Of a stretch of DNA of 64,000 nucleotides, positions 6,819-15,788 are shown piece after piece. The stretch is from Bradyrhizobium sp. Tv2a-2 (lineage in GTDB: Bacteria > Pseudomonadota > Alphaproteobacteria > Rhizobiales > Xanthobacteraceae): assembly GCF_000472425.1 (NCBI RefSeq), contig NZ_AXAI01000009.1, positions 248,182 to 312,181 on the forward strand, given 5' to 3'. The position numbers and the translations under genes were made by a program. The notes under the pieces were generated by a model. The model ran no database searches. It was not told the origin of the DNA and worked only from the letters and a program-made list of their open reading frames with translations. Within the stretch, counting starts at the first letter, position 1. Each line of letters opens with the position of its first letter.

Positions 6819-8464
6819 GGCGGCGGAATCGACAGCAACGTCGTGATGCTCTGACCGCGGATGTCGTAGACGCGGGCGTAGACGACGTCGTCACGCTTGA
6901 CCTCGACCATCACAGGCGCGTTGAGGCCTTTGCAGTAGAATTCGCCGAGGGTCATGGCGAAATCGGCAGCATGGCTGCGCCAGTCGATGGAGAAGTCGGG
7001 ACCGAGCGCGACCTGTGCCGGCCGCTGCGGGCCACACACCGCAACCTTCCACTTGCGTCCGTCTGGCGGAAATTCCTGCTTCTCGGCAAGCTGCTCGCGC
7101 AGCTCGTCGGAGGCCTGTTTGAAAGCAAGTCCCCAGTAATCCAGCATGAAGCGCTCGTCGGCCCCGCGCACGGTGCCGGCGATGTGGTTGAAGTAGGTGT
7201 ATTGGTAGGGATGCAGGCGTATCATTTCGCCGAGCGACAGCAGCAGGCCGAAGCAGAACGCAGCCAGCAGCACCGGCTGCCAGGCGCGGCGATTTTGCGC
7301 GAGCCTGTTCACGGCCCAGGCGAAAGCGAAGCCGCCGACCACGGCCATCGGCGGGATCACGAAGACGAAATGGCGGATGCCGTTGTAAAGCGCCGGGCGT
7401 TTCACCATGGCGATCGCGATCGGCAGCGAAGCCGCCAGTGTCAGCATCAAGAGGATCGTCTTGCGCCGCGCCGGAACGCCGCGCCGCGCCAGCATGATGA
7501 AGGTGCCCACCGCGCCGCCGATCGCGAGTGCGAGCAGCACCTCGGGCATCTGCAGCGCGAACAGGGTCGGCAGATAGGACCAGGGCATGTCCGGCACCGA
7601 CACCAGCGCACCGTCGAACATTTCCTTCCAGGGCTTCTCGAAGAAATGCGAGAAGTAGGTCAGCGCCACGAAGGGATTTTGCGGCTCGATGATCGACCAC
7701 GGCCAGATCAGGCCCATGATGAGATAGCCGAGCACGAGGCCGGGGATCAGCACATAGACCACATGCAGGAAGCGGACACCGGCCTCGCGGATGCCCTGGG
7801 TGCGGATTTCGTCGATGAAGACGGGCAAAAAGCCGATCAGCGCATAGACCAGCGCCAGCCCGGCGAGAATGCGCGAACCGATCGACAGGCCCGCACCGAG
7901 CCCGATGATCAGGACGGTCCGCGGCGAGGGAGACGGATATTCCTCGGCCAGGCGTACGAGCCCGAGCATCAGGATCACCATCGCCACCGCGAACGGCGCA
8001 TCCTTCGGGTTCATGAACATGTGCCCATAGTAGATCGGGCACAGCGCGAGCAGCAGCAGCGCGGCAAGGCCGGCAAGCGGCCCACCGACGCGGCGCGCAA
8101 GCCGCCAGCTTACGGCAAGGCCGATGACCCCGACCACGGCGCCGACGAGTCGGCGCGTCTCGAACAGCTCGAGCGGGATGATCTTGTGCAGGAGCGCGGC
8201 CGCCATGTCGAAGCCGCCGCCATACATGTACAGGTTGGCAAAGGAGAGCGCGCCGGTGTCGTGGAACCCGGAACCGTACATGCGCAACAACAGGTCGGCA
8301 TACTCGGCGTGCGTGTAATCGTCCCAGCCCAGGCCATATTCGCGAAAGGTGAGCCCCGCGACCAGACCGACCACGGCCAGCGCGAACCAGGCGAGATCAT
8401 CGCAGGTCTGTTCCACCGAGCGCCGTACTGGCGTATCGATGACTGAGGTTGTGATGGAAGACAT
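6815..8464 (-). CDS. family 39 (ArnT/PMT-like) membrane glycosyltransferase
   Basis: A 549-residue polytopic membrane protein with about ten or more hydrophobic segments. The GLGWDDY motif at residues 44-50 sits in the first periplasmic loop, the place of the catalytic acidic residue in GT39/ArnT-type GT-C enzymes. IYYGHMFMNPKDAPFA lies in the next luminal loop. A soluble tail of about 120 residues ends in SIPPP. Such enzymes move a sugar from a polyprenyl-phosphate donor to a lipid, protein or polysaccharide on the periplasmic side; the acceptor here is unknown. It is transcribed alone, with its stop codon embedded in palindromic repeat A. Confidence 0.8.
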   Translation of the reverse strand: MSSITTSVIDTPVRRSVEQTCDDLAWFALAVVGLVAGLTFREYGLGWDDYTHAEYADLLLRMYGSGFHDTGALSFANLYMYGGGFDMAAALLHKIIPLELFETRRLVGAVVGVIGLAVSWRLARRVGGPLAGLAALLLLALCPIYYGHMFMNPKDAPFAVAMVILMLGLVRLAEEYPSPSPRTVLIIGLGAGLSIGSRILAGLALVYALIGFLPVFIDEIRTQGIREAGVRFLHVVYVLIPGLVLGYLIMGLIWPWSIIEPQNPFVALTYFSHFFEKPWKEMFDGALVSVPDMPWSYLPTLFALQMPEVLLALAIGGAVGTFIMLARRGVPARRKTILLMLTLAASLPIAIAMVKRPALYNGIRHFVFVIPPMAVVGGFAFAWAVNRLAQNRRAWQPVLLAAFCFGLLLSLGEMIRLHPYQYTYFNHIAGTVRGADERFMLDYWGLAFKQASDELREQLAEKQEFPPDGRKWKVAVCGPQRPAQVALGPDFSIDWRSHAADFAMTLGEFYCKGLNAPVMVEVKRDDVVYARVYDIRGQSITTLLSIPPP

Positions 8465-8781
8465 GGCTATTGGTCGGCGTCCCCTATTGAGCCCAAAATG
8501 GCGCTTCGGGCCTCAATCCCCGGCATCCATATAGCGCGAGATGGCGCGGCGCGTAATCGTCCATTGTGGCTTAAATCCTGATGCGATGCAGCAATTCCAG
8601 TTTTCTGATATGCTTGCTTACGATTACTCGTGCCTCGCTGAAGGGAATGTGAATAACTATCTGACGGCCTTTCTTTTTTGGAACCGGCGCGAGATTTGGC
8701 GATTGGCCCTGTGGACAATATGACGGTATCGTGGCGGGGCGGCTTTGCGCGGGATCAAGAGGCGCGACCGGGGGTATTCGG
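8465..8781. other. 317-bp divergent gap without a gene
   Basis: It separates the divergent glycosyltransferase and membrane-protein genes and so must carry both promoters. The middle (about 8590-8700) is clearly more AT-rich than the surroundings. Short open frames cross it on both strands but none has a convincing ribosome site or protein-like composition. I see no clear operator. Confidence 0.4.
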
Positions 8782-9624
8782 ATGATGATTGGTCTCTTGG
8801 TCGCGGGAATCGTCGCCATGTTGGCGGGGCTCCTTGCGATCGCGTACGGGTTTCTGCTCGACCTCAGCTTTGGCAATACACTGATTCTGGCCGGAGCGTT
8901 TGGCGTGTGCAGCGGCCTGATCGTGCTTGGCCAGACCGCGGTGGTGCATGAATTGCGCAATCTCGGCCGCAAGCTCGGCCCCCGAATGGCCGCCGAGGTA
9001 CGTTCCCGGCCGGGCGCCGGTGAGGAGGGCTTCGCGCCGCCGCGCGACCTCGGGACGCCAATGGAGGCAATGCCGCCCGCCATCCCGACTGCGTCGGTGC
9101 CGCCCTGGCGGGACGAGGCGCCGTCCCGCGATCGGATGCGACAAGACCCAACTGTCGCCCCGCCGCCGGAGGTCGTCGAACCCGCGTCGCCGAAGCGGCG
9201 TAACCTGCTGTTTTCGTCGACAGTGCGGAAAGATCGTGAGCGGCCGCAAGCCCCGGTCGAGGAGGCTGCGGACACGGATCAGCAAGCCCTCCCTGAAGCC
9301 AGCGATGCGCCGCCGGCAAGCTTTGAGGAGGCCTGGCCGCGCGCCATGCTCCCGTCGGAGGCGATGGCGCAGCGGCGGGCTGCTCGGGCTGCTTTCGCCC
9401 AGGGCAAGGCAGGCGCGGCTCCGCCGGATCGGTCTGCGCCGGCTCCGGCGCCGCGCGATGCGCCGCCGCCGGCAACAGCGGCCATGGTGATCAAGTCTGG
9501 CGTCGTCGATGGCATGGCCTATTCGCTGTATTCGGATGGCTCGATCGAGGCCGAGATGCCCGAAGGCATGATGCGCTTTGCCTCGATCGATGAACTGCGG
9601 GCTCATCTCGACCAGCGGCCATGA
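8782..9624 (+). CDS. hypothetical membrane protein with proline-rich linker
   Basis: I took the ATG at 8782 (280 residues), because the two membrane segments begin there (about residues 3-24 and 29-55, with AGAFGVCSGLIVLGQ in the second). After them comes a long low-complexity cytosolic region rich in Pro, Ala, Arg and Glu. A short well-conserved-looking C-terminal piece follows (about residues 238-280: VDGMAYSLYSDGSIEAEMPE, then MRFASIDELRAHL). That ending looks like a small beta domain followed by a helix. I do not recognise a named function. It stands alone, divergent from the glycosyltransferase and upstream of mucR with a 158-bp gap. Confidence 0.65.
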   Translation: MMIGLLVAGIVAMLAGLLAIAYGFLLDLSFGNTLILAGAFGVCSGLIVLGQTAVVHELRNLGRKLGPRMAAEVRSRPGAGEEGFAPPRDLGTPMEAMPPAIPTASVPPWRDEAPSRDRMRQDPTVAPPPEVVEPASPKRRNLLFSSTVRKDRERPQAPVEEAADTDQQALPEASDAPPASFEEAWPRAMLPSEAMAQRRAARAAFAQGKAGAAPPDRSAPAPAPRDAPPPATAAMVIKSGVVDGMAYSLYSDGSIEAEMPEGMMRFASIDELRAHLDQRP

Positions 9625-9782
9625 CGGCTGTATTGGCTTCAATCGCCTAAATCGAGCCCAAGTCTTCTTGTCAGATCAGCAGTAATCAGCCCATATTCGC
9701 TAAGATAAACGCGATTCCGGCGCGTATTGACGCATTCCGGATACTGTCATTCGAAGGTGGCGCAACCCAAGGATTTCGCATC

Positions 9783-10199
9783 ATGACGGATGCCGCCGGC
9801 AAGAGCTTTGTCGACCTCACGGCCAATATCGTATCGGCCTATCTCAGCAACAATCCGACGCCGGCGTCAGAGATCCCGAACCTGATCAGCCAGATCCACG
9901 CCGCACTGCTGCGGGTTTCGAGCGGCCGCAGCGAGGCGCCGCCGGAGCCGGCAAAGCCGGCGGTGTCGGTGAAGAAATCGATCCATCCCGACTATCTGGT
10001 GTGTCTGGAGGACGGCAAGCGCTTCAAGTCGCTCAGGCGCCATCTGCGCACGCAATACAACATGACGCCGGAACAATACCGGGACAAATGGGGTCTGCCG
10101 CCGGACTATCCGATGGTCGCGCCGAACTACGCCGTGGCGCGCTCGCAATTGGCCAAGAAGATGGGCCTCGGCCAGCAGCGGCGGCGGGAACGGAAGTAA
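9783..10199 (+). CDS. mucR: MucR/Ros-family zinc-finger transcriptional regulator
   Basis: A 138-residue Ros/MucR regulator. The N-terminal half (FVDLTANIVSAYLSNNPTPA, then EIPNLISQIHAAL) is the oligomerisation region. The C-terminal half holds the prokaryotic zinc finger (YLVCLED, then KRFKSLRRHLRTQYNMTPEQ and YRDKWGLPPDYPMVAPNYA). The second ligand position is Asp rather than Cys, as in many MucR proteins. MucR proteins act like H-NS, binding AT-rich promoters to repress exopolysaccharide, motility and symbiosis genes and usually their own gene. The 158-bp upstream gap is AT-richer than average, which would allow autoregulation. The stop codon directly abuts the convergent sufE stop. Confidence 0.9.
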   Translation: MTDAAGKSFVDLTANIVSAYLSNNPTPASEIPNLISQIHAALLRVSSGRSEAPPEPAKPAVSVKKSIHPDYLVCLEDGKRFKSLRRHLRTQYNMTPEQYRDKWGLPPDYPMVAPNYAVARSQLAKKMGLGQQRRRERK

Positions 10200-10625
10200 C
10201 TAGGCCGCGGCGAGCGCGGCCCGGGCGTCGTTGCGGATGCGCTCGACCATGGAACGCAGGCCGTTGGAGCGCTGCGGCGTCAAGTGGTCGCGAAAGCCGA
10301 ATTCGTCGAAAACCTCGATCGCATTGGTCTTGAGAATCTCCTGCGGGCTCTTGCCGGAATAGAGCGTCAGCAGTATCGCGATCAGGCCGCGGACAATATG
10401 CGCGTCGCTGTCGCCGCGATAATTCAGCACCACGGCCTCGCCATTGCGACCGAGCCGTTTCGACAGCCAGACCTGGCTGACGCAGCCCTGCACCTTGTTT
10501 TCAGCCGAATGCTCCGCCTCCGGCAGCGGGTCCAGCGTGCGGCCGAGCTCGATGACGTACCGGTAGCGGTCGTCCCAATCGTCCAGCAGCGCGAAATTGT
10601 CCCTGATGTGGTCGATCGTCGTCAT
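10200..10625 (-). CDS. sufE: SufE-family cysteine desulfurase activator
   Basis: A 141-residue SufE/CsdE protein. SufE accepts sulfane sulfur from the cysteine desulfurase SufS on a conserved cysteine and passes it to the SufBCD scaffold for Fe-S cluster assembly; here this is Cys48 in VQGCVSQVWL. Other family signatures are RYVIELGRTLDPLP near the start and FGFRDHLTPQRSNGLRSMVE near the end. A longer frame begins seven codons upstream at 10646, but the ATG at 10625 gives the usual family length. No suf genes are adjacent. The stop is immediately beside the mucR stop, so the two genes converge without a spacer. Confidence 0.9.
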   Translation of the reverse strand: MTTIDHIRDNFALLDDWDDRYRYVIELGRTLDPLPEAEHSAENKVQGCVSQVWLSKRLGRNGEAVVLNYRGDSDAHIVRGLIAILLTLYSGKSPQEILKTNAIEVFDEFGFRDHLTPQRSNGLRSMVERIRNDARAALAAA

Positions 10626-10719
10626 GGCAGCCTGCGTTGATCCCATACGCCTATATAGGATCGCGCGGCGCCGAAAGCGATATGTTCCGGCCGGCTTTTG
10701 GCCTACGTCGGGGGCTGTT

Positions 10720-11139
10720 TTACGGCAATCCGCGCCATTCCACGGCGAGATCGTCAGGCGTCAGGGTGTCACGTGAGGCGGTCCCGGTCTGCGCGGCGTC
10801 CACATCCTCACCGCCGATCGAGCCGGTGTGGTCGGGCGACTTCTTGTCGCCGTCGGGTTTCTTGTCGGCGTCGGACTTCTTGTCGGTGATCGACTGGTAG
10901 ATCTTGCGCGCGCCGTCCTGAGCTCGCACGCCGATCACGGTCGCGGCCTGGCCGCCGACCTCGCAGGCCTGCGGCTGGCGCTTGCAGAACTGGCCCATGT
11001 CTGACATGGCAGCGCTCGCCGCGGTCACGGCGTCGGACACGCTGATCTGCGGCAATTTCTCCGATTGGGGCGTCTTGTCCCGCGGCAGCAGCACGAGCAC
11101 CAGCCCGAGCCAGAATGCCATGCGCAGCAGAAAAAACAT
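10720..11139 (-). CDS. DUF5330 domain-containing protein
   Basis: A 139-residue protein with one N-terminal hydrophobic segment (FFLLRMAFWLGLVLVLLP) that is probably an uncleaved anchor or signal. A conserved middle follows (ISVSDAVTAASAAMSDMGQF, then CKRQPQACEVG), which fits DUF5330, common in Rhizobiales. Two cysteines nine residues apart (CKRQPQACE) could form a disulfide if the domain is periplasmic. The tail is low-complexity, with alternating Lys and Asp (KKSDADKKPDGDKKSPD). The function is unknown. Repeat copy B begins 36 bp upstream of the start codon, so transcription must start within or beyond it. Confidence 0.75.
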   Translation of the reverse strand: MFFLLRMAFWLGLVLVLLPRDKTPQSEKLPQISVSDAVTAASAAMSDMGQFCKRQPQACEVGGQAATVIGVRAQDGARKIYQSITDKKSDADKKPDGDKKSPDHTGSIGGEDVDAAQTGTASRDTLTPDDLAVEWRGLP

Positions 11140-11174
11140 CGTCGCGACCCCGGTCGTGCCTCGTGCTGTCTGCC

Positions 11175-11280
11175 TAAAGCATGATCCGGAAAAGTGTGTA
11201 GCGGCTTTCCGAAAAGATCATGCTCAATCAAAGACCTAAAAAGCGCGATGACGATTCAACCAGATCTCATCGCGCTTTAA
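11175..11280. repeat. intergenic palindromic repeat, copy B
   Basis: The fullest copy of the family. The first hairpin is GCATGATC to GATCATGC (11179-11223). The second has a perfect 12-bp stem, AAAGCGCGATGA at 11240-11251 and TCATCGCGCTTT at 11267-11278. It is in the same orientation as copy A and lies upstream of the DUF5330 gene, so it is not simply a terminator. Confidence 0.85.
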
Positions 11281-11678
11281 TGTTCCGTTGCGATTGATGC
11301 TCGCAATCAGCGCGGGCTTTAGCAGCCCTCGATAAATCGCAAGTGATTGCATTGAGCTTAATTTGACCGGCATTTTTGAAAAAATCGCCGCATCGGGAGC
11401 CCGCGGGATTTCGTTTTCCATCGATTCGCGCAAAACGCGCGTCCGCGCCGCGGGCACGTCCACACTTTCGAAACCATGATTGCCGGCGAGCAGAAACCTG
11501 TCGTTCACCATTCGCGCCGAATAGCATGCCTCTCGCGATGCAAAGGCGCCGTGAAGCGACGGTGTTTTGCCGCAGCCCGCCCTGCCTTAGCGTTCGTTTA
11601 AGGTCGCTCTGACACGGTGGCGCGACGAAGGGGGCGTTCCGGCACGTCTGACCGACGAACAGCCGAGGCGCGAGTGTT
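11281..11678. other. 398-bp gap without a gene
   Basis: It lies between repeat B and the PAS kinase gene and must hold the kinase promoter. The first 120 bases are AT-richer. Open frames on the minus strand show no ribosome site or recognisable protein. I see no tRNA and no named operator. Confidence 0.4.
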
Positions 11679-13520
11679 GTGAACGTTTTGAACATTATCC
11701 GCGATTGCCTCGATGCATTGCTGCACCCGTCGGCGCGCTTCGATGGGCTGACCCGCGCGCGTCATCGCGCCTTCATCGCGCCGCGGCTGCTCGGCAGCCT
11801 GGCGGCGTTCGCGGCCTTTCCCGTCTATCTCGTGGTGCGCGGCGCGCCGAGTGCGCTGGAAGTGGCAGGCTTCACCTGGCTGATCGCACCGATCCTGCTG
11901 TCGTGGTTCCTGTCGCGCACAGGCCGCTATGAGAGCGCTCATGTGCTGTCCTCGCTTGCGCTCGCCTGTCTGGTGATGGCGGTCGCGGTGACGACCGGCG
12001 GCATCGCGTCTTTCGCAGCGGTCTGGCTGGTGGTGGTTCCCCTGGAAGCCGCGCTGTCGGCCTCGCGACGTGTTGTTGCATTCGCATCGCTCCTTGCCTT
12101 GTCCTGCGCGGCGATCCTGATCGCGCTCGGCCATTTCGACCTGCTGCCGCTCGCGGAGGCGGGCGCGCCGCGGCACGCCATGATGATGGCGTTCGGCGTG
12201 GCCTCGGCGACGCTCTACGCGGCGGGATTGGCGTTCGGCGCTGAATCGCAGGCGCGGACCAGCGTCGCGCTGTTGTCGCGCGAGGAGGAGCGCTACCGCC
12301 TGCTCGCTCTCAACATGAGCGACGTGATCTCGCGCCATCGCAGGAACGGCGCGGTGCAATTCATCTCGCCCGCGGCGGAAAGCCTGCTCGGCACGCCGAT
12401 CTCGCAGCTGACCGGGCATGGCCTGTTCGATCGCGTCCATGTCGCTGACCGTCCAGCATATCTTACGGCGTTGTCGGATGCCGCGCGCGGTGACGCCAAA
12501 AGCGTCGAGTTCCGCGTGAAGCGGGACGGCACGCGCGGCGGGGCGGTCGATTTCATCTGGGTCGAGATGCGCTGCCGGCCACTCGAACAATCGGCTGCCG
12601 ATAACGGCGAGGCCGAGGTCGTCGCCGTGATGCGCGATATCGCCGACCGCAAGATGCAGGAGCAGGCGCTCGATCTCGCGCGCAGCGCGGCCGAAGCGGC
12701 GGATGCAGCCAAGACGCGGTTCCTCGCCACCATGAGCCATGAATTACGTACGCCCTTGAACGCGATCATCGGGTTCTCGGAAATGATCGCGAAAGAAGAC
12801 ACGCTGTTGCTGGATGCGGGGCGGCGCAAGGAATATGCCGAGCTGATCAATGATTCGGGGCAGCATCTGCTCGGCGTGGTCAACGGCATTCTCGACATGT
12901 CCAAGATGGAGACCGGCAATTTCGAGGTCGCGCCGGAGCCGTTTGCACCGCGCGTGGCCGTGATCAATTGCTGCAACCTTCTCGCTCTGAAGGCGCGCGA
13001 GAACGGCGTCGACCTTATCGCCAATGTCCCGCAGGATCTGCCGCCGCTGAACGCCGATCCGTGCGCGTTCAAACAGATCGTGCTCAACCTCGTCTCCAAT
13101 GCCATCAAGTTCACCGAGCGCGGCGGCACGGTGACGGTCGCGGCGCAGGTGGAGGGCGCGCGGCTCGTGCTGCGCGTGACCGACACCGGCGTCGGGATCG
13201 CCGCCGAAGACCTGAAGCTGATCGGTGCGCCGTTCTTCCAGGCCGGTCGGATCTATCAGCGCCGCCATGAAGGCACCGGTCTCGGTCTTTCGATCGTGAA
13301 GAGTCTCGTTGCCTTGCATTCCGGTGAGTTTAAGGTGCAAAGCAAGGTGGATGAGGGCACCACGGTCACCGTGGCGATGCCGCTCGTGTTCGAGAGGCAG
13401 CAAGCCCCGGCGGCGCCCAGCAAGATCGCAACACTGACGCCGGCGGTCCGGCCGGCTGCGCAAGAGACGACGGTCCCGCTCGCAGTCCAAGTGAAGCAAA
13501 GTGTGAAGAAAAGTGCCTAA
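11679..13520 (+). CDS. membrane PAS-domain sensor histidine kinase (DivJ/PleC-like)
   Basis: A 613-residue kinase starting with GTG. About six membrane segments fill residues 30-190. A PAS domain follows (about 200-320, with HRRNGAVQFISPAAESLLG), then HisKA with His354 in FLATMSHELRTPLNAIIGF, and an HATPase domain with the N box (QIVLNLVSNAIKFTERGG), DTGVGIA and GTGLGLSIVKSL. A Pro/Ala tail follows. The HisKA sequence is of the DivJ/PleC/CckA type that signals to the DivK-CtrA cell-cycle pathway in alphaproteobacteria; DivJ also has an N-terminal membrane block. The partner is not adjacent, so this link is inference. The next gene overlaps its end by eight bases. Confidence 0.8.
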   Translation: MNVLNIIRDCLDALLHPSARFDGLTRARHRAFIAPRLLGSLAAFAAFPVYLVVRGAPSALEVAGFTWLIAPILLSWFLSRTGRYESAHVLSSLALACLVMAVAVTTGGIASFAAVWLVVVPLEAALSASRRVVAFASLLALSCAAILIALGHFDLLPLAEAGAPRHAMMMAFGVASATLYAAGLAFGAESQARTSVALLSREEERYRLLALNMSDVISRHRRNGAVQFISPAAESLLGTPISQLTGHGLFDRVHVADRPAYLTALSDAARGDAKSVEFRVKRDGTRGGAVDFIWVEMRCRPLEQSAADNGEAEVVAVMRDIADRKMQEQALDLARSAAEAADAAKTRFLATMSHELRTPLNAIIGFSEMIAKEDTLLLDAGRRKEYAELINDSGQHLLGVVNGILDMSKMETGNFEVAPEPFAPRVAVINCCNLLALKARENGVDLIANVPQDLPPLNADPCAFKQIVLNLVSNAIKFTERGGTVTVAAQVEGARLVLRVTDTGVGIAAEDLKLIGAPFFQAGRIYQRRHEGTGLGLSIVKSLVALHSGEFKVQSKVDEGTTVTVAMPLVFERQQAPAAPSKIATLTPAVRPAAQETTVPLAVQVKQSVKKSA

Positions 13521-14238
13521 GAAGAAAACCGGCGAAGACGAGACACCCCGCCGCCGCCGTGGCGCTGCCGCAGCGGTCGCCGCGCCTGAGCGCGGGCTGT
13601 TGCTGCGCGTCTTGCTCTATAGTCCCAAGGACATGGTCGCAGGCCTGATCGCTTTTGCGGCCGCAAGCGCCATCATCACCAATGCGCTGTTCCTGCAGAG
13701 CGGACCGCATCCGGCGCCGATGTTCGGCACCGCCGTGTCGCCGCCGAATGCCCTGCTGATGCCAAATCCATTGCCGCGGCCGCGGCCTGCGGACGCCGAT
13801 GTGCTGCCGCTCGTTGAACCGAAGCGGTCCGACTCCAGCCTGTTCGATCCCAAGCCGGTCGAACCGCCGCCGGAGCCGAAACAGGTCGAACAAAGGTCGG
13901 TCGTGCAGCGGCCGGCCGAGCCGCGAATTGTCGATCCGATGGCCAGTCTGGTGCGGGCCACGACATCGACATCTTCGCCATCGCCATCAAATGCGCTGCG
14001 TCCGCCGGCCCCGATCCCCACCACCGGCTCGATCGGCGGCGGCAAGCGCGTAGCGGCGGTGCAGCGCGTGCTCACCGAATATGGCTACGCCCAGTTGAAG
14101 CCGAGCGGCACCCTCGGTCCGGACACCAAGGCCGCCATCGAGAAGTTCGAGCGCGAGCGCCGGCTGCCGGTGGACGGGCAGGTGTCCGACCGGCTGGTGC
14201 GCGAACTCTATGCCGCGACCGGGCACGCCGTCGAGTAA
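13513..14238 (+). CDS. membrane-anchored peptidoglycan-binding domain protein
   Basis: A 241-residue protein starting with GTG inside the end of the kinase gene, so the two are translated together. Residues 1-30 are basic and cytosolic, one membrane segment lies at about 38-60 (DMVAGLIAFAAASAIITNAL), and a long Pro-rich linker (70-175) leads to a C-terminal PG_binding_1 domain. There RVAAVQRVLTEYGYAQLKPS and GTLGPDTKAAIEKFERE carry the usual LNxxGY-like and GxxGxxTxxAIxxFQ pattern. It is probably inner-membrane anchored with the domain touching the cell wall. Coupling to the kinase suggests a role in envelope growth or division; that is inference. Confidence 0.8.
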   Translation: MPKKKTGEDETPRRRRGAAAAVAAPERGLLLRVLLYSPKDMVAGLIAFAAASAIITNALFLQSGPHPAPMFGTAVSPPNALLMPNPLPRPRPADADVLPLVEPKRSDSSLFDPKPVEPPPEPKQVEQRSVVQRPAEPRIVDPMASLVRATTSTSSPSPSNALRPPAPIPTTGSIGGGKRVAAVQRVLTEYGYAQLKPSGTLGPDTKAAIEKFERERRLPVDGQVSDRLVRELYAATGHAVE

Positions 14239-14277
14239 AGCTGGCCTTCGCCGAAACGCTCGCCTATCGTTCACCTC

Positions 14278-14622
14278 ATGCGATTGAAAAGCAGCATATG
14301 GGTGGCGGCTTATTTGCGCCGCTGCCAGACCGCGGGCGTGTTCGGCGCGGTGCGACGGCGGGGTGCGGAGGAGGCAGGCGCAGTGTTCGTCAAGATCGCG
14401 ACGCTGGACGGCAATGCCATGCTCTACGTGCCGGCGCCGCAGACGGTCTATGACGACAGCCGTCCGGTCGAACGCCTTTTCGTTCCCGTCGCCAAGGAGC
14501 CGCTGGCGGAAGCCGCGGTGGAAGAACGCCTCACCAGGGAAATCCGCTTCGATCCCGACGCCTGGATCGTAGAGACCGAGGACAAGGCCGGACGGCATTT
14601 CCTGGATCTTGCGTCTACCTGA
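14278..14622 (+). CDS. DUF1491 family protein
   Basis: A 114-residue cytosolic protein. The opening LKSSIWVAAYLRRCQTAG, the middle GAVFVKIATLDG and the ending LTREIRFDPDAWIVETED are characteristic of DUF1491, found almost only in alphaproteobacteria and of unknown function. It follows the peptidoglycan-binding gene by 39 bases, so the kinase, PG-binding protein and DUF1491 may form one transcript. In many alphaproteobacteria DUF1491 genes do lie beside such PG-binding proteins, as I recall. Confidence 0.85.
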   Translation: MRLKSSIWVAAYLRRCQTAGVFGAVRRRGAEEAGAVFVKIATLDGNAMLYVPAPQTVYDDSRPVERLFVPVAKEPLAEAAVEERLTREIRFDPDAWIVETEDKAGRHFLDLAST

Positions 14623-14656
14623 TTGCCCGTCATTGCCGGCTACAGATTGACGGCGG

Positions 14657-15625
14657 CTACGACCCATTCGTGCCGGTGCGCACGGGCGGACTCGAGCCGG
14701 GCTGTACCGTGCTGCGCGTGGTGTTGCCGGCGTTGCGGGCGCGCTGGCGCTCGTCGTCGTAGAGCGTGGGGCGGAATTTCGCGCGCATTGTCGCCGTGTT
14801 TGCGCCACGCCAGGCGGCCAGCATGATCAGCGCCGATCGCTCGCTCACGCGATCGTAGAGCCGCGATAGCCGGTAGACCATGTGCACGGAGCCGCCGATC
14901 TCGGCTTTGAGAAACAGCAGCACGCGCTGATACACCGGGCTTGGCATGGCCAGCGCGCGCATTGCCACCGCGAGCGGCTCGCCGCCCGTATCGTCGACGA
15001 TCTCGGCGGCAAGCCGGGTCGGCAGAATCAGGCTCTCACTGACCTCGAGCTTGAAATTCTCGACATCGGCGGCAAACGCCGCCATCTCCAGCGTCTCGAT
15101 GGCGCGCTTTGTCAGCTTGTCCGGAATCCGCGGCGCGGCCTTGAGCGGTGTGTCGGCGAGGCTGTGCAGGATCGAGACGCGCTCGCTGCCGCTCGCACGA
15201 AAGAACAGCTCGTGGATTTCGGCCGCGTCCCTCGGCTGCATCGAAAGGTGGTTCGACATCCGCGCCGGGACGTCGGCGGCGCAGGGCGAGGCAGGCGCCG
15301 GCGATGCTGCCGCGATTTCCTCGGCCAGCGGCACCGGCAGGTCGGGGTCCACCGGCCGCATACCAAGCTTGCGCAGCACTTCCACCGGCGTGCCCGGATA
15401 GACTGCAAGGCGCGCGCGTACCGCCGCCCGCGTCGCGTCGTCGACATCGTCGATCAGGCGCGAGGTCAATTCGATGAACTGTCGCGCTTCGTCGGTGGAA
15501 TGGGCGCTGGCCTGAACGTAAAGGTCGGTGAGCACGCGCAACAGCGTGGGCCTGATATCGACGCCTTCACGGCGCGACAGGGTCAGCAATCCGTCGAAGC
15601 CCGGAAAGAGCAGAGGTCTGGTCAT
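14657..15625 (-). CDS. DUF2336 domain-containing protein
   Basis: A 322-residue all-helical protein of the DUF2336 family, restricted to alphaproteobacteria and of unknown function. FDGLLTLSRREGVDIRPTLL is near the start, LTSRLIDDVDDATRAAVRA about residue 60, and the HEAT-like helical repeats run on to RLSRLYDRVSERSALIMLA near the end. I placed the start at 15625 because the conserved region begins directly after it; the frame extends eleven codons further. It is convergent with the DUF1491 gene. A perfect TTAA-N7-TTAA element lies 53 bases upstream, which suggests control by the cell-cycle regulator CtrA. Confidence 0.8.
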   Translation of the reverse strand: MTRPLLFPGFDGLLTLSRREGVDIRPTLLRVLTDLYVQASAHSTDEARQFIELTSRLIDDVDDATRAAVRARLAVYPGTPVEVLRKLGMRPVDPDLPVPLAEEIAAASPAPASPCAADVPARMSNHLSMQPRDAAEIHELFFRASGSERVSILHSLADTPLKAAPRIPDKLTKRAIETLEMAAFAADVENFKLEVSESLILPTRLAAEIVDDTGGEPLAVAMRALAMPSPVYQRVLLFLKAEIGGSVHMVYRLSRLYDRVSERSALIMLAAWRGANTATMRAKFRPTLYDDERQRARNAGNTTRSTVQPGSSPPVRTGTNGS

Positions 15626-15677
15626 GAATACTGAACGCGACTTGTTCGAACTTCGCACAAGTGTAGGGCAGCTTGCT

Positions 15678-15692
15678 TTAACAGCTCGTTAA
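15678..15692. promoter_or_regulatory. CtrA-type box upstream of DUF2336 gene
   Basis: TTAACAGCTCGTTAA fits the CtrA consensus TTAA-N7-TTAA exactly and lies 53 bp from the DUF2336 start codon. The last 14 bases recur exactly at 20819-20832, beyond the ietAS island. It may therefore be a CtrA site, a junction repeat, or both. Confidence 0.55.
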
Positions 15693-15788
15693 TGGTAACG
15701 GCCGATTAACTGTGTGAAATCAACAGGGATGTGCGCTGTGTGCGCCGGGAGTGCGCACACTCATGCCGATTATTTCTTTTTCCGGGAA

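Noticed and set aside
6611..8446. 611-codon plus-strand frame opposite the glycosyltransferase
   Set aside because: The product is a run of His, Arg, Gln and Asp typical of antisense to membrane proteins in high-GC DNA.
8541..8723. 60-codon plus-strand frame in the AT-rich divergent gap
   Set aside because: Weak start context, no family resemblance, and the place is needed for two promoters.
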